Assembly (NCBI GenBank): GCA_019115125.1
Contig: DXEG01000025.1
Coordinates: forward strand, 1-46,508
From: Candidatus Blautia faecipullorum
GTDB taxonomy: Bacteria; Bacillota; Clostridia; Lachnospirales; Lachnospiraceae
DNA: 46,508 nucleotides
Reading direction: 5' to 3'
Below are positions 26,466 through 33,512 of the stretch, piece after piece (position 1 is the stretch's first letter; the number at the start of each line of letters is the position of its first letter). A program made the position numbers and the translations under genes. The notes beneath the pieces were generated by a model, which was given only the letters and a program-made list of their open reading frames with translations, made no database searches and was not told the DNA's origin.

Positions 26466-27314
26466 ATGAGAGTATTAGTGACAGGCGTGAAAGGACAGCT
26501 TGGACATGACGTGATGAACGAGCTGGCGAAAAGAGGATATGAGGGGATCGGCGTGGACGTGGAGGAGATGGATATCACCGACGCGGAAGCGGTCCGCCGT
26601 GTAATGGAGGAGACGCGCCCCGACAAAGTGGTGCACTGCGCAGCGTGGACTGCGGTGGACGCCGCGGAGGATCAGACAGAGATCTGCCGGAGGGTCAATG
26701 TGGACGGCACGGAAAATATCGCCGGAATGTGTGGCGAGCTGGACATCCCCATGATCTACCTGAGCACGGATTATGTTTTTGACGGACAGGGAACCCGACC
26801 CTGGGAGCCGGACGATCCGGTGGTGCAGCCCTTGAACGTATACGGGCAGACCAAGTACGAGGGAGAGCTTGCGGTACAGAAGTATACCGATAAATACTAT
26901 ATTGTCCGCATTGCCTGGGTGTTCGGCGTAAATGGAAAGAACTTTATCAAGACCATGCTGAATCTTGGAAAGACCCACGATACCCTTACCGTGGTGGACG
27001 ATCAGGTCGGAACGCCCACTTACACCTACGATCTTGCGGTGCTTCTCGTGGATATGCTGGAAAAAGAGGAGTACGGGATCTACCACGCCACCAACGGAGG
27101 CGGGTATATCTCCTGGTACGATTTTGCGGTGGAAATTTTCCGTCAGGCTGGAATGAAGGTAAATGTGAAGCCGGTGACCTCCGCGGAATATCCGGCAAAA
27201 GCAAAGCGGCCCTCCAACAGCCGTATGGAGAAGAAAAAGCTGGAAGAACACGGCTTCCGGATGCTTCCGGACTGGAAGGACGCTCTTGCGCGTTATCTGA
27301 AGGAGATCATGTAA
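26466..27314 (+). CDS. rfbD: dTDP-4-dehydrorhamnose reductase
   Basis: RfbD reduces the RfbC product to dTDP-L-rhamnose with NAD(P)H. The 282-residue protein has the nucleotide-binding start VLVTGVKGQLGHDV, YLSTDYVFDG near 98-107, and the active-site pair Tyr126/Lys130 in YGQTKYEGE. The ATG follows GAGGAGG. It completes the four-gene rhamnose pathway, now split over about 20 kb. The 70-base gap to the YfhO-type gene contains only a short AGAGCGCTCT palindrome. Confidence 0.97.
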   Translation: MRVLVTGVKGQLGHDVMNELAKRGYEGIGVDVEEMDITDAEAVRRVMEETRPDKVVHCAAWTAVDAAEDQTEICRRVNVDGTENIAGMCGELDIPMIYLSTDYVFDGQGTRPWEPDDPVVQPLNVYGQTKYEGELAVQKYTDKYYIVRIAWVFGVNGKNFIKTMLNLGKTHDTLTVVDDQVGTPTYTYDLAVLLVDMLEKEEYGIYHATNGGGYISWYDFAVEIFRQAGMKVNVKPVTSAEYPAKAKRPSNSRMEKKKLEEHGFRMLPDWKDALARYLKEIM

Positions 27315-27384
27315 GCACAGAGCGCTCTGCCCTTTGCCGTATTTTCTGTATCAGTGGGGATCCGGCGCCTAGAAAGGGGAAAGA

Positions 27385-30069
27385 ATGAAAAAAATAACAG
27401 CGCCCGGAAGGGCGTTTACGGTGGAGGGACTGAAGAAAAGCAGATCCGCGGACTGCGCGCTGCTTCTGGCGCTTCTTTTGGTAAGCTGCGTAATCATATT
27501 TCACGACTATCTTTTCGGAGATCAGCTCATGATCTTTAACGATATCGGCAGCGATACCTGGCAGCAGTATATCATGAACTATACCAGCATCGTGAACCAT
27601 CTGCGGGACGGGAGCTTTTCTCTCTGGGATTTTTCCAACGGGCTGGGAGTAAATATGTTTAATTTCAACCTGTTTGATCCTTTCCTGATGCTGCTGTACG
27701 GGATCGGCGCTGTGTTGGGGCCGGCCCACATGCTGATCTATATCAATGTGATCCAGGTGATGAAAATTCTGGCGGCGGGACTGGCCTTTTATTGGTTTTT
27801 GTCGCAGTTTACATTCAGCAGACAGGCAAAGCTTGCCGCTTCCTATGTGTATGGACTGAACGGCTTTCTTCTGGTGTGGGGGCAGCATTACCAGTTCGGA
27901 ACGACGGTGGTCTATCTGCCCCTTCTGCTTTTGTTCTGCGAGAAGCTTATCCAGGGGAAAAAGGGCAGGAAGCTGCTTCCGGTGATGGTATTTCTCTGCG
28001 GGATCTACAGCGTGTATTTTACCTATATGTGCCTGGCGGCCGCCGGGCTGTATCTTCTTTTCCGGATACTGATGATCGAGGGACTCCGTACAAAGAAGCG
28101 CGTGCTGCTGTTCCTATCCGGCTGCAGGCAGATGCTTCTGGGGCTTGGGATGAGTCTGGTGATTTTCCTTCCCATGGCGGCGGTTCTTTTGAATGTATCC
28201 TCCAGACTGGACGGTGAGGGAACCGGATTTATAGAGTGGCTTAGAAACTGCTTTACCCCTTATTCCGGCAAATTTTATCTGTCCATGCTGAAAAGAATGT
28301 TTTCCAGCAATCTTCAGAATGGCTTCGGTCTCGCGAAAGGCCCCCAGGATTATGTGATGAATTATTATGAGGATCCGGTGCTGTTCTGTTCCGCGCTGGC
28401 CGTGTTTTTCAACGTGCAGTTCCTTGTGATCCTCAGAAAGGCGAATATGAAAAAAAGGGCCAGGAGAGTGCTGTACCTGGTTTCTCTGCTGATCCTTCTT
28501 GCGGCGGCCTTTCCTACAGGAGGAACGGTTTTTAACTATTTTACAAAGCCTACCCAGAGATATACCTTTGTGCTGATGCCGGCGATCCTGCTGGTGATGG
28601 CCTGGATGTGGGATTATCTGAGAAAGGGCGGCAGACTGAACCTGATCCTTCTTGCGGCGGTCGCCGCCCTGATGGGCTGGGCCTATTGGGAAGGCTGGCA
28701 GCAGGCGGGATTCGCGGAGTATAAGAGAAATATCCTGATCCTTGCCGCGGCGGGAATCGTGACTGTCCTCTGCCTTCTGGCTCTTACCCTCCTGAAAAGC
28801 CCCCGGCAGCGGAAGGTTATCATAGGAGTTCTCGGGGCGGCCCTGGCGGTGAATATGATCTCGGAAGGCGCTGTGAATTACCAGGCCAGAGTGACTATGA
28901 AAAAGACAGATACTCCGGTGGAGGCTATGGCGGCGGAAACAGAAAAATACGAGGCGGACAGGAGATCAGAGGATCTGGAGACCAGATACCGGGCGGAGAT
29001 GGAAAAGCCCCAGGATTTTTTCAGGGAGATGTACCGGACGGATCTTCAGGACGCTCTGAACTATCTGGAGGAGAACGATGGGGAATTTTACCGCGTGGAA
29101 AAGGATTATATATCCGGCACGGTGGCAATGGATTCCTCGGCTCAGGGTTACCGGGGCGTTTCCGCCTATAATTCTGTGATGAACGGTTATGTGAAAGATT
29201 TTGTGGAGACCTGTGTTCCTGAGCTGTTTTTCGCGGACGAAAATCACTATACCTTCTGGAACCATGTGGAGGATAACCGCCTGGCGGCCTTTCTGGGGAT
29301 CCGCTACATTTTATCCGGCGACGGCGAACCGGACGGGACTTCCTGGAAGCTGCTGGACAAGGTGGGAAGCCTTTACATCCACGAAAATGTATTGGAAGCG
29401 GAAACCGCCCATTTCTATACCGCGGCGATCTCGGAGGACAGCCTGCGGGAGCTGTGTACAGAGGAGACGAGAGAACGGCTCCTGGAAGGAGCCATTGCCC
29501 TGGAGGACGGGGAAGAGATAGAATCTATGGCGGAATTTGAGGAACTGACGGCTGACTCCGGAGGCGGAGAAGAAGCAGGATCCGCGTCAGAGTCTGAGGA
29601 GGCGACGGGCAAGAACGTGAATGAGGAAGGAGCCGGAAGTACGTCAGGTTCTGAGGAGCCTGAGGGCAAAGCCGGGGATGGAAAAGCCGGGAGTGCCGCG
29701 GAAGAGCCGTCCGGCGAGGAGGTTTCAGCGGCTTCCTACGCGGTTCTGTACGCCCCGGAGAAGGATTCCCGCATCACGGGAACCGTCCATGCGGAAACAG
29801 AGGGCTATGTTCTGTTTATGATCCCCTATGAGGACGGCTGGTCTCTTGCCATCGACGGAGAGGAGACAGAGCTCCTGCGGGGAGATATCGGTTTTCTGGC
29901 CTGCGAGGTACCGGAAGGAGACCATACGCTGGAGCTGACATTCCAGGCACCAGGACTGAAGGAAGGGGCCGTGGGAAGCGCTGTCTGCTGGGCCTTGTTC
30001 GCGGCGTGGTGTTCGGCGCCTCTTTGGAGGAAACGCAGAAATTCCGGCGTTTCTGAGGCTGGCGTCTGA
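27385..30069 (+). CDS. YfhO-family GT-C-like membrane glycosyltransferase
   Basis: The 894-residue protein has about 12 membrane segments within residues 20-500, a large outside region and a final membrane span near 865-885. The overall plan, the first outer loop with NDIGSDTW near 51-58, and the C-terminal VLFMIPYEDGWSLAIDGEE segment with EVPEGDHTLELTF match the YfhO family. Characterised YfhO proteins take a sugar from undecaprenyl phosphate (loaded by CsbB-type GT2 enzymes) and attach it to lipoteichoic acid outside the cell. Here the likely donor partner is the GtrB-like protein at 12383. An acidic Ser/Gly/Glu-rich insert of about 70 residues (about 713-785) interrupts the outside region. 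A strong terminator follows. Confidence 0.85.
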   Translation: MKKITAPGRAFTVEGLKKSRSADCALLLALLLVSCVIIFHDYLFGDQLMIFNDIGSDTWQQYIMNYTSIVNHLRDGSFSLWDFSNGLGVNMFNFNLFDPFLMLLYGIGAVLGPAHMLIYINVIQVMKILAAGLAFYWFLSQFTFSRQAKLAASYVYGLNGFLLVWGQHYQFGTTVVYLPLLLLFCEKLIQGKKGRKLLPVMVFLCGIYSVYFTYMCLAAAGLYLLFRILMIEGLRTKKRVLLFLSGCRQMLLGLGMSLVIFLPMAAVLLNVSSRLDGEGTGFIEWLRNCFTPYSGKFYLSMLKRMFSSNLQNGFGLAKGPQDYVMNYYEDPVLFCSALAVFFNVQFLVILRKANMKKRARRVLYLVSLLILLAAAFPTGGTVFNYFTKPTQRYTFVLMPAILLVMAWMWDYLRKGGRLNLILLAAVAALMGWAYWEGWQQAGFAEYKRNILILAAAGIVTVLCLLALTLLKSPRQRKVIIGVLGAALAVNMISEGAVNYQARVTMKKTDTPVEAMAAETEKYEADRRSEDLETRYRAEMEKPQDFFREMYRTDLQDALNYLEENDGEFYRVEKDYISGTVAMDSSAQGYRGVSAYNSVMNGYVKDFVETCVPELFFADENHYTFWNHVEDNRLAAFLGIRYILSGDGEPDGTSWKLLDKVGSLYIHENVLEAETAHFYTAAISEDSLRELCTEETRERLLEGAIALEDGEEIESMAEFEELTADSGGGEEAGSASESEEATGKNVNEEGAGSTSGSEEPEGKAGDGKAGSAAEEPSGEEVSAASYAVLYAPEKDSRITGTVHAETEGYVLFMIPYEDGWSLAIDGEETELLRGDIGFLACEVPEGDHTLELTFQAPGLKEGAVGSAVCWALFAAWCSAPLWRKRRNSGVSEAGV

Positions 30070-30137
30070 GGAAAACGAAGAAGAAAGATTTGTGTACGTG
30101 ATAAAAAAGAAAACCGCTGCAGATAAGCGGATAAAAT

Positions 30138-30185
30138 AAACAAGCTCCGAACTGCGCGAAGCGCGTCCCGGAGCTTGTTTGTTTT
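30138..30185. terminator. Bidirectional rho-independent terminator
   Basis: AAACAAGCTCCG at 30138-30149 pairs perfectly with CGGAGCTTGTTT at 30169-30180, with an inner GCGC-GAA-GCGC hairpin. GTTTT follows on the plus strand, and the mirror A-rich flank gives a T-run on the minus strand. It closes the plus-strand cluster and the converging minus-strand oadB unit. Confidence 0.85.
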
Positions 30186-30223
30186 ATATGAGCGTCAGAG
30201 TCTGTCTGCGCTTATTTTAATGG

Positions 30224-30346
30224 TTAGTCCTTGAGAAATTTATTGATCACATACACAAGGATCGTCAGAATAATTATAACCGTGAAAATACTCAGCATCC
30301 CTTTCCACATGACTTCCAGGGCCTGCATAACAAGAGTCATATCCAT
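30224..30346 (-). CDS. 40-residue OadG-like small membrane protein
   Basis: This short gene lies 40 bases downstream of the decarboxylase beta-subunit gene. It starts at an ATG on the minus strand eight bases after AGGAG and ends with TAA. The 40 residues begin MDMTLVMQALEVMWKGMLSI, then one hydrophobic span (about 19-34) and a basic end. The VMQALEVMWKGM...V pattern resembles the N-terminal membrane helix of OadG/gamma-type subunits, which stabilise Na+-pumping decarboxylases. It lacks the long charged tail of classical OadG. Co-transcription with the beta subunit is likely. It could be a minimal gamma subunit; no alpha or biotin-carrier gene is in the window. Confidence 0.75.
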   Translation of the reverse strand: MDMTLVMQALEVMWKGMLSIFTVIIILTILVYVINKFLKD

Positions 30347-30386
30347 ATCACATACTCCTTTCCTGTTTGTAATGGAATAAGAAACA

Positions 30387-31523
30387 TTACAGAATACTGG
30401 ACACTACGCTTAAGATAACGCCGCCGGCCACAACAGAAGCGATCTGTCCGGAAACGTTCGTACCGGTAGCCTGCATGATCAGGACATTGCTGGGATCTTC
30501 CTTCAGGGCCATTCTCTGAACGACGCGGGCCGCCATTGGGAAGGCGGAAATACCGGCAGCGCCGATCATCGGGTTTACCTTTTCCTTTGTGAAGAGGTTC
30601 AGAAGCTTAGCGAAAAGCACGCCTGCGGCAGTATCGAAAATGAAAGCCGCCAGACCGATAAGCATGATCAGCAGAGTCTGCGGATTGACGAAGGTGTCTG
30701 CTTTCATGCTGAACGCGATGGTGATTCCCAGAAGCAGGGAAACCAGGTTGGAAAGTACGTTCTGGGCTGTGTCGGAAAGATTGTTCAGCACGCCGCATTC
30801 ACGGAGAAGGTTTCCGAACATCAGGAATCCTACCAGAGAAACGGACATGGGCGCTACCAGTCCGGCGATAAAGGTAACAACGATTGGGAAGATGATCTTG
30901 GCCTTCCGTGATACGTTGACAGCCTTATATTCCATATGGATGCAGCGCTCTTTTTTTGTGGTGAGAAGCCTGATCACAACCGGCTGGATGATCGGTACAA
31001 GAGCCATGTACGAGTAGGCCACCACGGCGATGGGCCCGATATAATTGGAACCCAGCACCTGGGATACCAGGATGGAGGTGGGGCCGTCGGCAGCGCCGAT
31101 GATACCGATGGAAGCGGCGTCCTTCAGATCAAAGCCAAGAAGTACAGCTACCAGGATAGCGGCGAAAATACCGAACTGCGCGGCAGCGCCGAACAGAAAC
31201 AGCTTGGGATTGGAAAGCAGCGGGCCGAAATCGATCATGGCGCCGATTCCGATAAAAAGCAGAAGAGGCATTGCTTCAGAAGCCTCGATTCCCACATCGA
31301 ACAGCCATTCAATGATACCGTTTGTCTCGCCGATTCCGGACAGGGTCTGGTTCAGTACGCCGGAATCCGGCAGGTTCACCAGAATCGCGCCGAAGCCCAG
31401 CGGAAGCAGGAGCACCGGTTCCAGATCTTTATTAATGGCAAGCCAGATCAGGACAGCGCCGATCACATACATGACGATCTGCTGCGGGGTGATAGATGTA
31501 ATGCCTGAGATTAAAAAGTCCAT
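30387..31523 (-). CDS. oadB: Sodium-ion-translocating decarboxylase beta subunit (OadB/GcdB family)
   Basis: The 378-residue protein has about ten hydrophobic segments and the family landmarks: GIGAMIDFGPLL, GAADGPTSILVSQ near residue 145, and ATGTNVSGQIASVVAGG near the C-terminus. These form the Na+ and proton path of membrane decarboxylase beta subunits, which couple decarboxylation of a carboxybiotin carrier to Na+ export. The ATG follows AGGAGG. No carboxyltransferase or biotin-carrier gene is nearby, so those must be encoded elsewhere or the protein works as a Na+ transporter in another complex. A structured leader with its own promoter lies upstream and probably controls transcription. 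The precise substrate (oxaloacetate, glutaconyl-CoA or methylmalonyl-CoA) cannot be read. Confidence 0.93.
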   Translation of the reverse strand: MDFLISGITSITPQQIVMYVIGAVLIWLAINKDLEPVLLLPLGFGAILVNLPDSGVLNQTLSGIGETNGIIEWLFDVGIEASEAMPLLLFIGIGAMIDFGPLLSNPKLFLFGAAAQFGIFAAILVAVLLGFDLKDAASIGIIGAADGPTSILVSQVLGSNYIGPIAVVAYSYMALVPIIQPVVIRLLTTKKERCIHMEYKAVNVSRKAKIIFPIVVTFIAGLVAPMSVSLVGFLMFGNLLRECGVLNNLSDTAQNVLSNLVSLLLGITIAFSMKADTFVNPQTLLIMLIGLAAFIFDTAAGVLFAKLLNLFTKEKVNPMIGAAGISAFPMAARVVQRMALKEDPSNVLIMQATGTNVSGQIASVVAGGVILSVVSSIL

Positions 31524-31656
31524 AAAAGTTCCTCCTTCTTACTATATGGGAAATGCTGTATCCGCCAGCCGTCTCGTAGACCTGTTTCCCGGTCCGGGCG
31601 ACTGCTTTTATCTCATGTGAAAACCGGGGATTAAAATAAATCCTGCAAATTTCTAT

Positions 31657-31700
31657 GAAATAAAAAGGACCTGTGTTCTGCCATGAATGGAACACAGGTC
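31657..31700 (-). terminator. Regulatory terminator in the oadB leader
   Basis: Read on the minus strand, GACCTGTGTTC pairs with GAACACAGGTC (arms at 31690-31700 and 31668-31678, perfect 11 pairs) and is followed by CTTTTTATTTC. The 5' arm includes the bases that form the closing stem of the upstream aptamer-like structure, so the two folds exclude each other. This is a transcription-attenuation platform. Confidence 0.8.
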
Positions 31701-31804
31701 TCGTCATATACCGGTAACTTCAAAGGTATAGATTAAGCCAGAGCTTACACTCATGAATGTTGACCTAATCGCACAAAAAACAGTGCTGGCTACTCCCCTA
31801 TATC
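31691..31804 (-). promoter_or_regulatory. Candidate riboswitch aptamer (yybP-ykoY-like) upstream of oadB
   Basis: On the minus strand the leader reads GATATAGG-GGAGTAG near its 5' end (31790-31804) and GAGACC before CCTGTGTT (31691-31698). GATATAGG can pair with CCTGTGTT to close the structure. Inside are AGCCAG/CTGGCT, GCAC/GTGC, CATTC/GAGTG and ATACC/GGTAT helices. GGGGAGUAG plus AGACC at the closing helix are what I remember of yybP-ykoY manganese riboswitches. Because the closing helix uses terminator bases, ligand binding would favour read-through (an ON switch). A sodium-sensing class (DUF1646/Na+-I) is an alternative worth testing because the gene is a Na+ pump. Confidence 0.65.
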
Positions 31805-31811
31805 AAGTTGT

Positions 31812-31840
31812 ATTTTACCGCATATACTGTATGTTTTCAA
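31812..31840 (-). promoter_or_regulatory. Predicted sigma-A promoter of the oadB leader
   Basis: On the minus strand TTGAAA (31835-31840), a 17-base spacer and TAAAAT (31812-31817) form a near-consensus promoter. Transcription would start near 31805, just where the aptamer-like leader begins, which supports both calls. The region 31524-31656 between the attenuator and oadB holds only the ribosome site and no visible gene. Confidence 0.8.
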
Positions 31841-31900
31841 GGATTTTTTTGGTTTCTGGGACATTATTTGTAACAGTTCTGCCATACAGTGATCGGGAAG

Positions 31901-31924
31901 CATAAAACATGCTTGCATGTTTTT
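31901..31924 (-). terminator. Terminator after the inactive DD-carboxypeptidase homologue
   Basis: AAAACATGC at 31904-31912 and GCATGTTTT at 31915-31923 form a nine-pair hairpin with a two-base loop. On the minus strand the run GTTTTATG follows, 40-60 bases after the stop of the gene at 31960. The remaining bases up to the oadB promoter contain no gene. Confidence 0.7.
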
Positions 31925-31959
31925 GCGAGCGGACATCTGTATGAGCTGAGCGCCCGCCG

Positions 31960-33213
31960 CTATGCCTTCGCCGTCCTGATGATGCCTGCCAGAAGAAGGA
32001 TCAGCAGCAGCGCTCCGACCCCGCCGATAATATAATAAGGAACGTTTGTGTGAGAGGCGGAATAATCCTGGGCAGCGGCCAGATTCTGCTGACTCTGGTC
32101 TACCAGAGTGGTATCCTGCTTCTGAACCACGGCCATAACGGCGGTTCCTACAGGCGTTCCGCTGAAATAGTACTGGCGGTTAAGCTGGTCAGTTTCTCCC
32201 GGCGTATCCTCAGTGGTGAGAGCATCGGCGGCGCTTCCGGCAGGAACATAGACGTTTCCGCCTGAAAGCATATTAAAATCTGTATCTCCCAGAGACAGCA
32301 TCTGGAAATTGTCAAAGCCGTAATTCAGAAGTCCCGCGGCCTCAGTGCCGGTTGTTCCGGAAGCGCCCTGAAGCACTACGGCGATCAGCGTGACGTCATT
32401 TTTCTGGGCTCCGCATACAAGCGTGCTGCCGGAGGCCTCGGTATATCCTTCCCGTCCGCCGAGACAATACTGATAATATGCGGCGTTGGTGCTGTCCATC
32501 ATGGAAAAATTGTTTGTCAGCACACGCTCTCCCCCCGAAACATTTGTGGCCGGGATCGTATAGGAGGCAGTGCCGGCGATGGTCCGGAAGCTTTCGTTGT
32601 CAATGGCGGCCTTCATGATCAGCGCCATATCATGGGCGGTGGTATGCTGGTTTTCATCGGGAAGTCCCGTCGGGTTGGTAAATACGGTGTTGGTGCATCC
32701 AAGCTCAGAGGCCCTGGTATTCATCATCTGGACAAAAGAATCCACGGAACCGCCGATATGCTCCGCTACCTGCAGGGCGATATCGTTGGCGGAGGACAGC
32801 ATCATGGCGTACAGGCACTGTTCCATGGTGAAAACCTCGTCAAGCTGGGCGGAAATATTCGCGCCTCCGTCCGTTACGCCGGACACGCCGGTGGCGGTCA
32901 TTGTCACCTGGTCGGTGAGCTGGCTGTTCTCCAGAGCCAGAAGGGTGGTCATAACCTTTACGGTACCTCCCGGAAAAAGAGTCTGATCCATATTTTTGGC
33001 GTATACTACTGTGTCCGTACTATCCTCCATGACAACTGCGGCGGTGGAGGTGATCTCAGGTCCCTGGGGCCATCCGGAAATGCTGTTGGTGGTGATTCCG
33101 GACGCGGCTGCGGCACCGGCCGTTTCCTCCGCGGCCATGACCGGGGTGTGGATCATCAGTGAGAGAGAAAGGCCGGCTGTCAGCAGCCCGGCAAAAATTC
33201 TGCTTAATTTCAT
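31960..33213 (-). CDS. DD-carboxypeptidase-like protein lacking catalytic residues (probable pseudoenzyme)
   Basis: I start it at the ATG at 33213, six bases after AGGAG; longer in-frame starts add a sequence with no signal and no ribosome site. The 417-residue protein has a signal peptide to about residue 27, an S11-type fold and a C-terminal membrane span at about 393-412. It aligns with the active paralogue at 14492 (SISGWPQGPE against [23 protein letters not shown] against [12 protein letters not shown]). The nucleophile position is Gly83 instead of Ser, although Lys86 stays; SAN at 141-143 remains; KTG is replaced by REG at 254-256. Catalysis by the normal route is therefore not expected. 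The reading frame is intact, so a binding or regulatory role on peptidoglycan is likely. It has its own promoter. Confidence 0.88.
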   Translation of the reverse strand: MKLSRIFAGLLTAGLSLSLMIHTPVMAAEETAGAAAASGITTNSISGWPQGPEITSTAAVVMEDSTDTVVYAKNMDQTLFPGGTVKVMTTLLALENSQLTDQVTMTATGVSGVTDGGANISAQLDEVFTMEQCLYAMMLSSANDIALQVAEHIGGSVDSFVQMMNTRASELGCTNTVFTNPTGLPDENQHTTAHDMALIMKAAIDNESFRTIAGTASYTIPATNVSGGERVLTNNFSMMDSTNAAYYQYCLGGREGYTEASGSTLVCGAQKNDVTLIAVVLQGASGTTGTEAAGLLNYGFDNFQMLSLGDTDFNMLSGGNVYVPAGSAADALTTEDTPGETDQLNRQYYFSGTPVGTAVMAVVQKQDTTLVDQSQQNLAAAQDYSASHTNVPYYIIGGVGALLLILLLAGIIRTAKA

Positions 33214-33316
33214 ATTGTACTCCTGTTTTGTCCTGTTCTGCATTAGTAGTCTGTCAATTAGTATTCCGCAAAAATCAGAAAAAAATCGAATTTTACGCGG
33301 GATTGTCTTAAAACCT

Positions 33317-33345
33317 ATCATATCCCATTTTTCCTCGTAATTCAA
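33317..33345 (-). promoter_or_regulatory. Predicted promoter of the carboxypeptidase-like gene
   Basis: On the minus strand TTGAAT (33340-33345), 17 bases, then TATGAT (33317-33322). The start would lie about 100 bases before the ATG at 33213. It is divergent from the glycosyltransferase promoter at 33427, so the intergenic 33214-33512 holds two back-to-back promoters and no gene. Confidence 0.75.
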
Positions 33346-33426
33346 CACCTTCTTGGTATTACCGTATATCTGGGGGTCTGCATAAGTGAAAATGTACAGG
33401 CCAGTATGAAAATTATGTTTACAGCC

Positions 33427-33455
33427 TTGCAAAATACAGGGTACAATGATAAAAT
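33427..33455 (+). promoter_or_regulatory. Predicted promoter of the second glycosyltransferase block
   Basis: TTGCAA at 33427-33432, a 17-base spacer and TAAAAT at 33450-33455 with an upstream TGA (extended -10). It would drive the tandem GT2 gene at 33513 and probably the genes after it. Transcription would begin about 50 bases before the ATG. Confidence 0.7.
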
Positions 33456-33512
33456 AAATCCGGCTAAATGTAAAATATATGTAAATTTGATAATATCTGA
33501 GGAATTATAAAT

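Noticed and set aside
33214..33432. N-terminal extension of the inactive DD-carboxypeptidase homologue
   Set aside because: The extension has no ribosome site, would place a signal peptide in the middle of the protein and overlaps the predicted promoter at 33317-33345.
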